From Lysinibacillus fusiformis (GTDB taxonomy: Bacteria; Bacillota; Bacilli; Bacillales_A; Planococcaceae), in NCBI GenBank assembly GCA_030027265.1, contig JASENG010000007.1, positions 124,001 to 188,000 on the forward strand: a stretch of 64,000 bases of DNA, written 5' to 3'. Shown here piece by piece: positions 7,407 to 16,431 of the stretch (positions are counted from its first letter, which is position 1; every line of letters starts with the position of its first letter). Made by a program: the position numbers and the translations under genes. A model generated the notes under the pieces. The model saw nothing but the letters and a program-made list of their open reading frames with translations, was not told the DNA's origin and did no database searches.

Positions 7407-8792
7407 ATGATTCTGAAACCTGTTGAAATCAAAGAAGTTTATCATGTATTAAATGATTTGACTGTCGAAGTGGAAGTGATGAATAATCCATATGAGTTTG
7501 AGCTTGGACAGTTATTTCAAATGGCAGCAAGAATCAATAAAAACCGAAGCTTCTTGTTCGTTAGCAAGGTTTTAGGAAAACATCTTGCCGTCAACCCTAA
7601 AATACCATTGCTGGTGGGTAGTTTACTAGCAATGCGCTATTTAGATATCGTGCATGGCGTTCGTGATTCAAGAGCGCCAAAAATCGCAGAAGCAATTCAA
7701 AAAAATGAAGGAATCGATGAGGTATGGAGCTCACTTCAAAATAATCCGATCGAGCTCCCGAAGGCCACTACTTTTATCGGCTTTGCCGAGACTGCAACTG
7801 CTCTGGGGCATGCGGTGTTTAGTGCTTTTAAAGAAAACGCGAAGTACATCCATACAACAAGGGAACAAATTGATAATCTATGTTCCATTATCAATTTTGA
7901 GGAAGAGCATTCACATGCAACGAGTCATCGAGTATATGCGTCAGATTCGGAATTCTTCCAGGATACCAGTGAGGTGGTTCTCGTGGATGATGAAGTGACC
8001 ACTGGCAAAACAGCCATCAACATCATCCGGACGATTAAAGCGGAGTATCCTTTCAAAAAGGAGTTTACAGTTGTATCGATTTTAGATTGGCGAACTCCGG
8101 AATACCGTCAGCGCTACCATCAATTAGAGGAAGAGCTTAATATTACGATTCACACAATTGCCTTGATCGACGGGGTTGTTTCGATTAGCGGATCACCTGC
8201 AATTCAAGAAAATGAAAGTAAACAAGCGGACATATTCGAGTCGGAATTGTCGTACTTGCCTGTTCAACATCTTTTATCATCAGATAGCCTTCAACAAAGC
8301 TCTTCAACAAGTGTCAATGGCATTCCCAATAAATCGAGTTATCTACAGATGACAGGAAGATTTGGACTTTCCATTGAAAAGGAAAAAGAGCTTTCAAGTC
8401 AAATCCAAGCAGTAGCAAGCTACATCCATGAGCAAAGACGTGTATGCAAAGGAAAAACATTAGTCATTGGTACGGGTGAATTTATGTATGTGCCTATGCA
8501 AATTGCTTCTCACATGGGGGAGAGTGTTTATTTCCAATCATCTACTCGCAGTCCAATCTACCATTCTAGTTTGAATGACTATACAATTCAGCAAAAGTTT
8601 ATATTTGATAGTCCCGAAAACCAAGGGGTCACAAACTATCTATACAATATTGAAGAGAATCAATATGATGAGGTGTTTATCATATTTGAGAGAATGTCTT
8701 CGTTGGATGCGGCCAGCCCGCTAATAAAAGAGTTAAGTAAAGTAAAAATCCCTTATATTCATATAGTGAATATGACAGAAATCGTCGAGTAA
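7407..8792 (+). CDS. Phosphoribosyltransferase with C-terminal TRSP domain (Ter module)
   Basis: A 461-residue protein. The first ~260 residues form a type I phosphoribosyltransferase with the PRPP-binding loop VVLVDDEVTTGKT near residue 192. The C-terminal part (from ~310, MTGRFGLSI onward) matches the TRSP domain that accompanies this enzyme in Ter clusters. The start is uncertain. The ATG at 7407 is only two bases from AAGGAG, so a CTG at 7413 is also possible. It starts six bases after the upstream stop and is cotranscribed. The inferred role is transfer of a ribose-phosphate group in the Ter-linked nucleoside pathway. Confidence 0.82.
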   Translation: MILKPVEIKEVYHVLNDLTVEVEVMNNPYEFELGQLFQMAARINKNRSFLFVSKVLGKHLAVNPKIPLLVGSLLAMRYLDIVHGVRDSRAPKIAEAIQKNEGIDEVWSSLQNNPIELPKATTFIGFAETATALGHAVFSAFKENAKYIHTTREQIDNLCSIINFEEEHSHATSHRVYASDSEFFQDTSEVVLVDDEVTTGKTAINIIRTIKAEYPFKKEFTVVSILDWRTPEYRQRYHQLEEELNITIHTIALIDGVVSISGSPAIQENESKQADIFESELSYLPVQHLLSSDSLQQSSSTSVNGIPNKSSYLQMTGRFGLSIEKEKELSSQIQAVASYIHEQRRVCKGKTLVIGTGEFMYVPMQIASHMGESVYFQSSTRSPIYHSSLNDYTIQQKFIFDSPENQGVTNYLYNIEENQYDEVFIIFERMSSLDAASPLIKELSKVKIPYIHIVNMTEIVE

Positions 8793-8837
8793 AGGAGCAA
8801 ACGCTGGAGAAACTACAAAAGCATGGAGGGTGAATGT

Positions 8838-9947
8838 ATGAATAAACCAATTGTGAAACCGGATAAAATGGGAAGCTACCGTGAAGAGGATGTCATTTTT
8901 TTATTACGGGATATAAGCAATTTTGAGATTGAGAGAAAGTCTGAAGAAAGAGAAAAACTGATCCAATCGGGTACACATTATTCGGAAATGCTGCCTGTAG
9001 AATATCAACCAACAGATGAATATTTAAACTTATTTCATAATACGCTAGAGCAGTACTCAAAACGCGTGGCCATCGCGGTTGGGGTAGTTGCCGAGCAAAT
9101 TAAGGAAAAAAATGGTTTGGAGAATCTGGTACTTGTGAGCTTGGCAAGAGCTGGAACACCAATAGGAATCTTAATCAAAAGGTATTTATCTTTTAAATAC
9201 CAAGTGGAAGTTCCACATTATTCCATCTCAATTATTCGCGGTAGAGGGATTGATGAAACGGCAATCGATTATATTTTTGACCAGCATCAAGATGCCAAAA
9301 TTCAATTTGTGGATGGCTGGACTGGGAAGGGTGCTATTACCTACGAGTTAGATGAGGCATGTAAAGCATACAATGACACGCATGACAATCATTTGGATTC
9401 TTCCTTAAGTGTGTTGGCGGACCCAGGCCATTGTGTAAGTATTTACGGTACGCGCGATGACTTTTTAATTCCGTCTGCCTGCTTGAATTCCACAGTTTCG
9501 GGTTTGGTCAGCCGTACGGTATTGAACTACGAATTCATGGAAGAAGGAGATTTCCACGGAGCGAAGTTTTATAAAGAATTAATGGATGCCGATGTATCTA
9601 ATCTTTATGTGGACACCTTAACAAATGAATTCGAGCACGTGCAAAACGAGGTAGAAGAAAAACTGGAGGAACTAGAGAAAGAGGATCCAACGCCTTCATG
9701 GAAAGGCATGAAATCCGTTGAAGTGATTCAGGAACTGTTCGAGATCAATAATACGCATTTCATCAAACCGGGAGTTGGGGAAACAACGCGTGTGCTGCTG
9801 CGCCGTGTTCCATGGAAAATCCTTGTGAATCCTGAGCATTCCAATGATTTAACACATATCTTGATGTTGGCCAAGGAACGGAATGTGCCAATAGAAGAAT
9901 TTACGGACATGTCGTATTCGTGTTGCGGAATAATTAAAGAATTATAA
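8838..9947 (+). CDS. StiP-type PRTase-like / PELOTA-domain protein (Ter module)
   Basis: A 369-residue protein of the family labelled cysteine protease StiP in databases and PELOTA-PRTase in comparative work on Ter systems. The N-terminal ~270 residues hold PRTase-like marks VSLARAGTPIG and VDGWTGKGA. The C-terminal segment after a Glu-rich linker (KLEELEKEDP) is the likely PELOTA RNA-binding part, with TTRVLLRRVPW. The ATG at 8838 follows GGAGGGTGA, and the ATG at 8823 would precede that site. It sits between the TRSP PRTase and the HAD phosphatase, as in other Bacillales. Protease activity is only a database label, and I favour the PRTase-like reading. Confidence 0.8.
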   Translation: MNKPIVKPDKMGSYREEDVIFLLRDISNFEIERKSEEREKLIQSGTHYSEMLPVEYQPTDEYLNLFHNTLEQYSKRVAIAVGVVAEQIKEKNGLENLVLVSLARAGTPIGILIKRYLSFKYQVEVPHYSISIIRGRGIDETAIDYIFDQHQDAKIQFVDGWTGKGAITYELDEACKAYNDTHDNHLDSSLSVLADPGHCVSIYGTRDDFLIPSACLNSTVSGLVSRTVLNYEFMEEGDFHGAKFYKELMDADVSNLYVDTLTNEFEHVQNEVEEKLEELEKEDPTPSWKGMKSVEVIQELFEINNTHFIKPGVGETTRVLLRRVPWKILVNPEHSNDLTHILMLAKERNVPIEEFTDMSYSCCGIIKEL

Positions 9948-9958
9948 GGAGGATTATC

Positions 9959-10762
9959 TTGATACTATTCACATCTGATCTGGATCGTACTTTAATTTAT
10001 TCGAATACGATGATGCAGACATATCCGGTGGCTGGGGACGTAATTCCAGTTGAACATAAAGAGGATTTGGTGATTTCTTATATGTCCCGGGATTCGATTG
10101 ATTTGCTAAAAGAATTCAGCAAGGAGCATCTTTTTGTACCCGTTACAACGAGAGCGGTCTATCAATATGAAAGAATCCATGCGATTGCTCGAGACATTAA
10201 TCCGAAATATGCGATTACGAGTAATGGGGGCACGATTCTAATTGATGGCAAGTCCGATTTAGCATGGAGTAAAACGGTGCAAACCCGATTAGCAGACCAG
10301 TCGGGGGCAAAGGAAGAAATGCTGCGGGTGTTTTCGAAGATCCGTCACGAGTCATGGGTGCTGAGAGAATTCTATATCGATGATTTGTTCTTTATGTTCC
10401 ATGTAAACAGGGAGCTGGTACCTCGCGGGGAGCTCGCGGAATTCCAGAAGGAGCTTGCGACAATCGGCTGGAGCATCTTCCTTCATGGAAAAAAGTTATA
10501 TGTACTGCCGACTTGTTTAAATAAAGCTTATGCCGTGCAATATTTGCAAAACCTTGTGGATTTTGATCTCCATGTTGCAGCAGGGGATTCGATGATGGAC
10601 TACGAAATGATTATTGAAGCTGATTATGGCTATAGTCCGACACATGGAGAGCTCTATGAAATGCTGCCAACCGACGAGAAGGTAAAATGGCTAAATGGCA
10701 TGGGGGCTAGCTCAACAGAGGAAATGCTTCGTAATATTTTGGAGCTGAACGTGGTGAAATAG
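9959..10762 (+). CDS. HAD-superfamily phosphatase of the Ter module
   Basis: A 267-residue Cof-like HAD hydrolase. Motif I is DLDRTLI at the N-terminus (nucleophile Asp8), motif II lies in PVTTRA, and motif IV is AAGDSMMDYEM near residue 205. AAGGAGGA precedes the TTG start at 9959. It begins 11 bases after the StiP-like gene and ends the four-gene unit. Its probable job is to remove a phosphate from the sugar-phosphate or nucleotide intermediate made by the two PRTases. The substrate is unknown. Confidence 0.85.
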   Translation: MILFTSDLDRTLIYSNTMMQTYPVAGDVIPVEHKEDLVISYMSRDSIDLLKEFSKEHLFVPVTTRAVYQYERIHAIARDINPKYAITSNGGTILIDGKSDLAWSKTVQTRLADQSGAKEEMLRVFSKIRHESWVLREFYIDDLFFMFHVNRELVPRGELAEFQKELATIGWSIFLHGKKLYVLPTCLNKAYAVQYLQNLVDFDLHVAAGDSMMDYEMIIEADYGYSPTHGELYEMLPTDEKVKWLNGMGASSTEEMLRNILELNVVK

Positions 10763-10907
10763 CTTTACCTTTTAGAGATGCGCGGCTTACTATGTAGGTT
10801 GTCGTAAAGTTTAATGCCGCAACGGACTGGATAAGCTGGAGTTGTCGGCAAGCTTGAGGAACAAAGAAAAATGCAAGTACCTATAAAAAATGGGAGGCTA
10901 CATTTAA

Positions 10908-11534
10908 ATGGTGAATTTAAATAAAATCGAGTTAAAGAAAAAGGGACAATCCATCAATTTGACGAAGAATAATCAAGCGATTGGTGAAATTTTGGTCAAT
11001 TTAAATTGGAATCAGCAAAATACTGGCAAAAAATCAGGCGGATTTCTTTCTTCATTGTTAGGGAAGTCCAATAATGTTGATCTTGATTTAGGCTGTTTAT
11101 ACGAATTGAAAAATGGTGAAAAAGGATGCGTTCAAGCTTTAGGGAATGCTTTTGGCTCCTATCAAAGCTATCCATATATTCAATTGGATGCAGATGATCG
11201 TACAGGTTCAGCGACTGGTGGAGAAAACCTGCGAATTAATGGCAGCAAAATTACCGAAATTAAACGTGTTTTGGTCTATGCCTTTATTTACGAAGGGGTA
11301 GCCAATTGGTCTCAAGCAGATGGAATTGTAACCTTAAAATACCCAGCTGGCCCGGATATTGAAGTGAAACTGGATGAGCACAAAAATGGGCAAATCATGT
11401 GTGCTATCGCCATGATTGAAAATGTAAGTGACGAGACATTCAAAGTGGAACGTCTTGTGGAATACTTCAATGGTCACCAAAATATGGACAAAGCCTATAA
11501 TTGGGGCATGAATTGGGTGGCCGGCCGGAAGTAA
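10908..11534 (+). CDS. TerA-like protein of the TerD superfamily
   Basis: A 208-residue divergent TerD-superfamily protein. It starts with KKKGQSINLTKNN, has an insert GGFLSSLLGKS before VDLDLGCLYE, and keeps the acidic segment QLDADDRTGSATGGE in place of GDNxTGxGDGDDE. These traits fit the TerA branch better than TerD. GGGAGG lies before the ATG at 10908. It follows the HAD gene by 145 bp, so it may have its own promoter. It probably joins the TerD/TerC complex at the membrane. Confidence 0.75.
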   Translation: MVNLNKIELKKKGQSINLTKNNQAIGEILVNLNWNQQNTGKKSGGFLSSLLGKSNNVDLDLGCLYELKNGEKGCVQALGNAFGSYQSYPYIQLDADDRTGSATGGENLRINGSKITEIKRVLVYAFIYEGVANWSQADGIVTLKYPAGPDIEVKLDEHKNGQIMCAIAMIENVSDETFKVERLVEYFNGHQNMDKAYNWGMNWVAGRK

Positions 11535-11559
11535 TGGCAGGAAAGCCTAGAATAAGCAG

Positions 11560-11600
11560 CAGCCGACTCATTTAGTGTTTATGAGTCGGCTGTTTTTTAT
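11560..11600 (+). terminator. Strong terminator after the TerA-like gene
   Basis: A perfect 12-bp stem, CAGCCGACTCAT (11560-11571) with ATGAGTCGGCTG (11581-11592), is followed by TTTTTTAT. Confidence 0.88.
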
Positions 11601-11620
11601 TTAAAAAGGAAATTCGCATA

Positions 11621-11663
11621 AAAAACATCAACTCGACCCATTTTGTGCCGAGTTGTGTTTTTC
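11621..11663. terminator. Bidirectional CAACTCG hairpin, copy 2
   Basis: CAACTCG (11629-11635) pairs with CGAGTTG (11649-11655), with T-runs on both sides (TGTTTTT on plus, GATGTTTTTT on minus). It serves the converging TerA-like and CAP genes and closely matches the hairpin at 6151-6184. Confidence 0.6.
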
Positions 11664-12292
11664 TAAGACTGAATAAACATCTGAACCCAAGCGCCGTTAT
11701 AATACCCAACACCAACCGCGTTGTATTGGCCGTTTAAAATATTGGCTTTATGTCCAGCAGAGTTCATCCATGAATTCATAACTTCTTGCGGCGATTTTTG
11801 TCCTTTTGCGATGTTTTCACCTGCAGCTCTGTAAGTAACACCGAAAGTTTTCAACATATCAAAAGGACTGCCATAGTTCGGACTCGTATGGCTGAAATAA
11901 TTGCTGTTGATCATATCCATCGCTTTCTTTTCAGCTACGTTTTTCACATCAGCTCGATGTTGGACGGCTCCTAATCCAGCTTTTTGTCTTTCGATATTTA
12001 CTAAGCGAACGACTTCTTCCTCAAAGCTTGATGCAGCCTTAGCAGTATCCTTTAAGCGAATAGATGAACCGACCTGCATATTGAGTGGGTCAACGTTAGG
12101 GTTCAGTCTCATTAATTCCTTATAATCCAGGCCATATCTTTGCGCAATATACCAGAAGGAATCCCCTTTAGATACCTTATAATATTCGAAAGGCGGCTCC
12201 TTGAAGGTTTGAATCGCTGCGTGTGCAGAGAAATTAAATGAAAACAGGAATAACGCACAAAATAAAAGTACACTTACTGATTTTTTTAACAC
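11663..12292 (-). CDS. Secreted LysM-CAP domain protein (YkwD-like)
   Basis: A 209-residue exported protein with a signal peptide (SVSVLLFCALFLFSF, cleavage likely after SAHA), one LysM peptidoglycan-binding domain (about residues 35-82, from YYKVSKGDSFWYIAQRYG) and a C-terminal CAP/SCP domain (about 88-209, with YFSHTSP, GENIAKG, GHKANIL and GVGYY). The family is wall-associated and often spore- or stress-related in Bacillales. Its enzymatic role is not established. AAAGGAGG abuts a GTG at 12301 and is eight bases from the GTG at 12292, so I chose the latter. It lies inside the Ter region on the opposite strand. Confidence 0.82.
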   Translation of the reverse strand: MLKKSVSVLLFCALFLFSFNFSAHAAIQTFKEPPFEYYKVSKGDSFWYIAQRYGLDYKELMRLNPNVDPLNMQVGSSIRLKDTAKAASSFEEEVVRLVNIERQKAGLGAVQHRADVKNVAEKKAMDMINSNYFSHTSPNYGSPFDMLKTFGVTYRAAGENIAKGQKSPQEVMNSWMNSAGHKANILNGQYNAVGVGYYNGAWVQMFIQS

Positions 12293-12301
12293 TTTGAACA
12301 C

Positions 12302-12635
12302 CTCCTTTGACTGCTCTTATTTTTGATTTTGTATAGTCTTTTTATACGGCACATAATTGTTATTTGTTAGGTGAAAAGCCATAAAATAAAGGGTACGAAG
12401 ATGTGAAGAAATTTCATTGAGCCAGTAGATGAACGTATTTAATAAGAGGGGAAAAAGTAATAAGGAAAATAAAGGTCTTGAGTGAGATTCAAAAAATCTG
12501 GCCTCTTCAAAATCGTTAGGAAAAAATACAATAAATATTAAAACCTACACATATTAAGAATGCCCAATAAACGTTAAGCTTACAAAATTAAAACCCTGTT
12601 AAGCCTGAGCTTAACAAGGTTTTGCTTGTCTTTTC
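12302..12635. other. Intergenic stretch between the CAP and vWA genes
   Basis: AT-rich and without a credible frame. It must hold the CAP gene promoter (minus strand), but no clear -35/-10 pair stands out. A terminator lies at its right end. Confidence 0.5.
12591..12623 (-). terminator. Terminator of the vWA gene
   Basis: AAACCCTGTTAAG (12591-12603) pairs with CTTAACAAGGTTT (12610-12622) with one mismatch. It lies just past the stop of the minus-strand vWA gene and is followed there by TAATTTTG. Confidence 0.6.
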
Positions 12636-13304
12636 TTATTTCAATATCCCTTTTTCCTTTGCTTCTTGAAGCCAGGAGGGGAATTCATCTAATAGATTTT
12701 CATATAATTGTTCATCGGATACTTTTTCGATGTCCTCAAAGTGGAAGAAATTTGCATTGTCGATAAAGCGGCCTTCCATTGTATCCAGCTTGCGCAAGAC
12801 ATCGAAATTCGAATCGCCAATGCCGACGAATTGCCAGAAAATCGGCTTCGTAGAGGATTCCACAATGAATTTTTTGATGCCTGGTTTACAGCCGCCATCA
12901 TTGATGAAGATAAGGAATACAGGCTCATCACTTGTTTCTTCAACAGTGTATTTTTTAATGACATCGGCCATGACTAGTGGTTCGTCGTTTCGTCCGAATT
13001 TATGGATTCCATCATTATTTAAGATATTTTTTTCGACATAGCCCAGTAAGTTGTGCTCCGTTACTTCTGGGAGGCGAGAGAACTCATTATCGTAAACCCA
13101 GAGATCCAGCGCACCATCATCATCAAATTGAGAGGCCACGGCCGCGATTCGTTCCACAGCTTCCTGAACTTCTCCGATTTTGTACAAGCGCCTCATCGAA
13201 CCGGAAATGTCCAACACGAGACCGACTTTTGCGCGGACACCAGTTAGTTTTTTCTTTGTAAGTACCACTTTTACTTTGTCTTTTCTTAAAGAAATCGTCG
13301 ACAT
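12636..13304 (-). CDS. vWA-domain protein of the Ter system (TerF/TerY-like)
   Basis: A 222-residue von Willebrand factor A domain protein. The MIDAS metal site is LVLDISGSM (DxSxS, near residue 32), and later MIDAS residues fall in the FINDGG and WQFVGIG region. The ATG at 13304 follows GAGGAGG at a normal distance, so the longer frame (MRRNT...) is rejected. The C-terminal half closely resembles the vWA part of the TerD-vWA fusion just upstream (ANFF, LYENLLDEFPSWL, KGIL), which points to duplication. In Ter systems vWA proteins are thought to bridge TerD/TerC complexes to other partners through metal. Confidence 0.85.
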   Translation of the reverse strand: MSTISLRKDKVKVVLTKKKLTGVRAKVGLVLDISGSMRRLYKIGEVQEAVERIAAVASQFDDDGALDLWVYDNEFSRLPEVTEHNLLGYVEKNILNNDGIHKFGRNDEPLVMADVIKKYTVEETSDEPVFLIFINDGGCKPGIKKFIVESSTKPIFWQFVGIGDSNFDVLRKLDTMEGRFIDNANFFHFEDIEKVSDEQLYENLLDEFPSWLQEAKEKGILK

Positions 13305-13335
13305 AGTGTTCCTCCTCATTGCTGCATTTTTTAGT

Positions 13336-13509
13336 GAAATTATAGAATTTCGCTTTGGGGGTAACTTTTAAAATTAATAAATTTCATATCTAGCTACAGC
13401 GCCCAGCCCCTCGAGGTCGCTTCGGTACCTTCCCCGTGTGTCAAGCACACTCATCATTAGGTCCCTCCAGCGCTTGTCGGGGCTAAGCAGGGCGCTTGCG
13501 CTCTTGTTC
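13336..13509. repeat. Dispersed repeat, copy A (about 174 bp)
   Basis: It begins GAAATTATAGAATTTCGC and contains TCTAGCTACAGCGCCCAGCC, CCTCGAGGTCGCTTCGGTAC and GGGGCTAAGCAGGGCGCTTG, ending CTCTTGTTC. A second copy is at 18634-18785. The GC-rich core is unlike the surrounding DNA and can fold (AGCGCC with GGCGCT). It separates the two vWA genes. Similar sequences recur between genes in many Bacillales. No coding frame is supported. Confidence 0.75.
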
Positions 13510-13534
13510 GTGTGTTTCGTAGGTTCAATAAATA

Positions 13535-14890
13535 TTACTGAATTAACCCTTTTTGTGAAGCGCACTTCACCCAGCCAGGGTATTCGGTCATTAACAAATC
13601 ATAAAGTTCAGTGTCTGAAACCTCTAACGGGTCTTCCACACTAAAGAAATTGGCGTTATCGAGATAGCGCCCGCTTAAATTATCCAGTTGCTCCAGGAAG
13701 GTAAAATCAGATTGGACGAGGCTGCTGAAAAATCCACCTTTCTTTTTGGCGCTTTTATTGGACTTTCCAATCGCCATGAACTGCCAGAAAATCGGTTCAT
13801 ACGATGAATGCTGAATATGGCTTGTCGCATCGGATTTATCGAAAGGGGCACCATCTGTCACAAACATTACATAGACAGGTGACTTTTGTGCATATGGTTT
13901 ATCGCGCTTGCCACCATGGCCAAAATAATGTTTTCGGAGACTTTTCATGGCTTTGCCGTAGTACGTGCTGCCTTCCAAAGGATATTGTTTTATAAGACGA
14001 TCCACGGAGCCATTAAAGTTATCAATCGTTATTTCTCCTGCGTCATGGGCATTTTTTCCGAATAAAAATACATCTATGGAGCCGTCATCATCAAAGCGTG
14101 TACCTAAAGCTAAAATTCGCTCCACAAATTCTTGAATTTTGCCGGTACGGTACATTTTTGACATAGATCCGGATATATCCAGACAAAGCGCGACCTTGGC
14201 ATTATGATTTTGCAGTCCGACCTTTTCCAATGAGATTTTGGCTTTCTTTGAAAGATCCAATAACTTTGGTGCCTTTTGCTCCATTTTTTTCTCCAGCAAT
14301 ATTTTTTTATCTGATACAGGGGGTGCTGGAGCTGGAGCAGCTTCCGCCACCGGGGCAGGAGCTTGTTCCTCCGCGGCTGTACCGCCAAAGCTTGATAACA
14401 AAGCGGCAAGTCCACCGTCAAAGCCGCTCCCGACTGATGAAACCTTCCAAAGGGAGTTATAATGATAAATTTCTGTTATAATAACAGCTTTTTCGTTTTT
14501 AAAGTCGTTCCCGTTAAAGGAGTAGTCAAGCAGGTTTTGAGTTCCTGCCTTTATCTTAAGGAAACCGTTCTGAATCATCCCCATTGTTCCGTTTCCATCG
14601 ATTGTTGCTGTAAAGACGAGGTACTGGATGGAGCTGGGGATTTTTGCTAAGTCGATATGAAAAGTTCCGCTGCCATTGCCAAGGTTCTGGAATTGTATTT
14701 CATGGGAAGGGGAATGTAATTGATTGTAAAAAATCATGTAGCGATCGTCTGTAAGTTGTTTCTTCTGATCTAAACCAAAACAGGTAATATCAATATCAAA
14801 ACTAGATGATACATTCACTTCTACCTCTAATTGAGTGGCAGAAGTATAATCCGATACATTTACTTTTTCGCCGCGAATTAAAGTTTTCAT
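13535..14890 (-). CDS. TerD-vWA fusion protein
   Basis: A 451-residue two-domain protein. Residues 1-170 are a divergent TerD domain (GEKVNVSDYT, weak acidic motif, ending GSGFDGGLAALL). A Pro/Ala-rich linker (~180-200) follows, then a vWA domain (~225-451) with the MIDAS motif LCLDISGSM near residue 237 and FVTDGAP later. GGAGGG precedes the ATG at 14890. The fusion physically links the two halves of the Ter complex, whereas the next gene supplies a free vWA domain. The C-terminus carries the same FPSWL-like ending as its neighbour. Confidence 0.85.
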   Translation of the reverse strand: MKTLIRGEKVNVSDYTSATQLEVEVNVSSSFDIDITCFGLDQKKQLTDDRYMIFYNQLHSPSHEIQFQNLGNGSGTFHIDLAKIPSSIQYLVFTATIDGNGTMGMIQNGFLKIKAGTQNLLDYSFNGNDFKNEKAVIITEIYHYNSLWKVSSVGSGFDGGLAALLSSFGGTAAEEQAPAPVAEAAPAPAPPVSDKKILLEKKMEQKAPKLLDLSKKAKISLEKVGLQNHNAKVALCLDISGSMSKMYRTGKIQEFVERILALGTRFDDDGSIDVFLFGKNAHDAGEITIDNFNGSVDRLIKQYPLEGSTYYGKAMKSLRKHYFGHGGKRDKPYAQKSPVYVMFVTDGAPFDKSDATSHIQHSSYEPIFWQFMAIGKSNKSAKKKGGFFSSLVQSDFTFLEQLDNLSGRYLDNANFFSVEDPLEVSDTELYDLLMTEYPGWVKCASQKGLIQ

Positions 14891-15083
14891 AGGCCCTCCA
14901 TTTCAATATGAACTAAGATCGTATCCACTATATCCAATATGAAGAAATTGCAGGTTTTATACATAAGGTTTTAGGGAAGATAAGTTTTAAGAAGTAGTGA
15001 TTAATAGAATCTGTTCCGTCAACCAAATGCACAGAATTACATGTATAATTTTACCAAAAAATCATTATGATTAGGAGGTTTAT

Positions 15084-16391
15084 ATGAAAAAGTTTTTAAC
15101 TATATTCGTTTGTATTTCATGTCTTTTCACTGTTATTCAACCCAATGCAATCGCAGCTGAGACCCCCACTAATAAGATGCCAAATCAAACGGCAGCGAGC
15201 TTTCCGGATGTGAGACCTCATCACTTTGCCTACGAAGCAGTAAAATGGGCGAAAAAAGAGGGAATCGTGCAAGGCTACGAAAATGGGGAATTTGGACCGA
15301 ATAATCATGTCACCGAAGCACAATTTGCCATTATGCTAAAAAATTTCTTTAATATCAAAACGGTCAATAAACGACTTCCTATGGAGCATTTTGCAGATGA
15401 TGTGTATGATTCATTAGCTGTCTATGGGGTTCCGCTTAACGGATATATCGATCATTCTATTAGAAATCAGCCGATAAAACGGGGGTTAGTGGCACAAAGC
15501 CTAGTCTATTTAGGTCATGATAGCTTGGATTTGGAAAACTCGATTCAATTTTTGCTGGATGAAAAAATTTCAACCGGTCAAAATACAGACGAAAAAGATA
15601 ATGTATTGAAATTATTTGGCTATGAGAATAACTTGACTCGAGCACAAGCTGTGACATTTTTATATAGAATGAACTTTAATCATTTTAATGAGATAAGTGA
15701 AAGTGCTTTAACGACCTATCAAAAGGAAAAGAGCCACTCGATAGAGGAACTGGCTGAAAAGGCTGAAGCAAAAATTGATGGCGATTTAAAGGTTGTTGCA
15801 GAGAATGAAGCAAAAAAAATCGTGAATGAGTTGCTTACAGGAATTGTTGGTACTTTCGATCGATTAGGGGAAAAGCATCAATGGTCCTTTGAGAATCATC
15901 CTGATTTTGCAATTTTAAGACCCGAATTATTAAAGTATGCTTCTCAAAATTTTACTGATGGCTTCTTGAAGGAAGTAAAAGATGAATTTTATTGCTCATG
16001 TGACGTACCGCCGTATCCCGATACGGATTTAGATATTCGTTTTACTATGCATGAAAATACAGCGGATCGATTCGTAGTGTCCAGTGTTGAGTTTGATAAT
16101 ATGATTTCAAGTGGAAGTACGGTTTACTACACAGTTGTAAAGGAAAATGGAAATTGGGTCCTCGATAGCTATAAATGGGTTCCCGCCAAAGAAGAACCGA
16201 TTGAATTATCATGGGATGAAGTGAAAATGTATTTAGAAAAGCACGGATCAAAAGTTGAACTTTTGAATACCACTACCTATAAAGGGAAAAAAATATATAT
16301 TTATGAGTATGCGGAACAAAAGCCGATTATGGGCATCTTCGCGGACAATACAGGCTATTTGTGGGAGGTCCCTCCTTCATTATTGCCATAA
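15084..16391 (+). CDS. Secreted SLH-domain protein
   Basis: A 435-residue protein with a signal peptide (MKKFLTIFVCISCLF, cleavage after AIAA). It has one clear S-layer homology domain (about 38-90: FPDVRPHHFAYEAVKWA, GIVQGYENGEFGP) and two poorer ones to about residue 210 (LTRAQAVTFLYRM). SLH domains attach proteins to pyruvylated wall polymers. The C-terminal ~200 residues (FYCSCDVPP, TVVKENGNWVLDSYKWV) form an NTF2- or DUF-like region that I cannot name. AGGAGG precedes the ATG. The gene is monocistronic. Confidence 0.8.
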   Translation: MKKFLTIFVCISCLFTVIQPNAIAAETPTNKMPNQTAASFPDVRPHHFAYEAVKWAKKEGIVQGYENGEFGPNNHVTEAQFAIMLKNFFNIKTVNKRLPMEHFADDVYDSLAVYGVPLNGYIDHSIRNQPIKRGLVAQSLVYLGHDSLDLENSIQFLLDEKISTGQNTDEKDNVLKLFGYENNLTRAQAVTFLYRMNFNHFNEISESALTTYQKEKSHSIEELAEKAEAKIDGDLKVVAENEAKKIVNELLTGIVGTFDRLGEKHQWSFENHPDFAILRPELLKYASQNFTDGFLKEVKDEFYCSCDVPPYPDTDLDIRFTMHENTADRFVVSSVEFDNMISSGSTVYYTVVKENGNWVLDSYKWVPAKEEPIELSWDEVKMYLEKHGSKVELLNTTTYKGKKIYIYEYAEQKPIMGIFADNTGYLWEVPPSLLP

Positions 16392-16431
16392 TTATTCTCT
16401 GAAGGAAGTCATTTTGAATAAGTTAGACAGC

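Noticed and set aside
12708-13371. Several plus-strand frames opposite the vWA gene
   Set aside because: They are shadows of the vWA coding sequence; the minus frame has the MIDAS motif and an ideal start.
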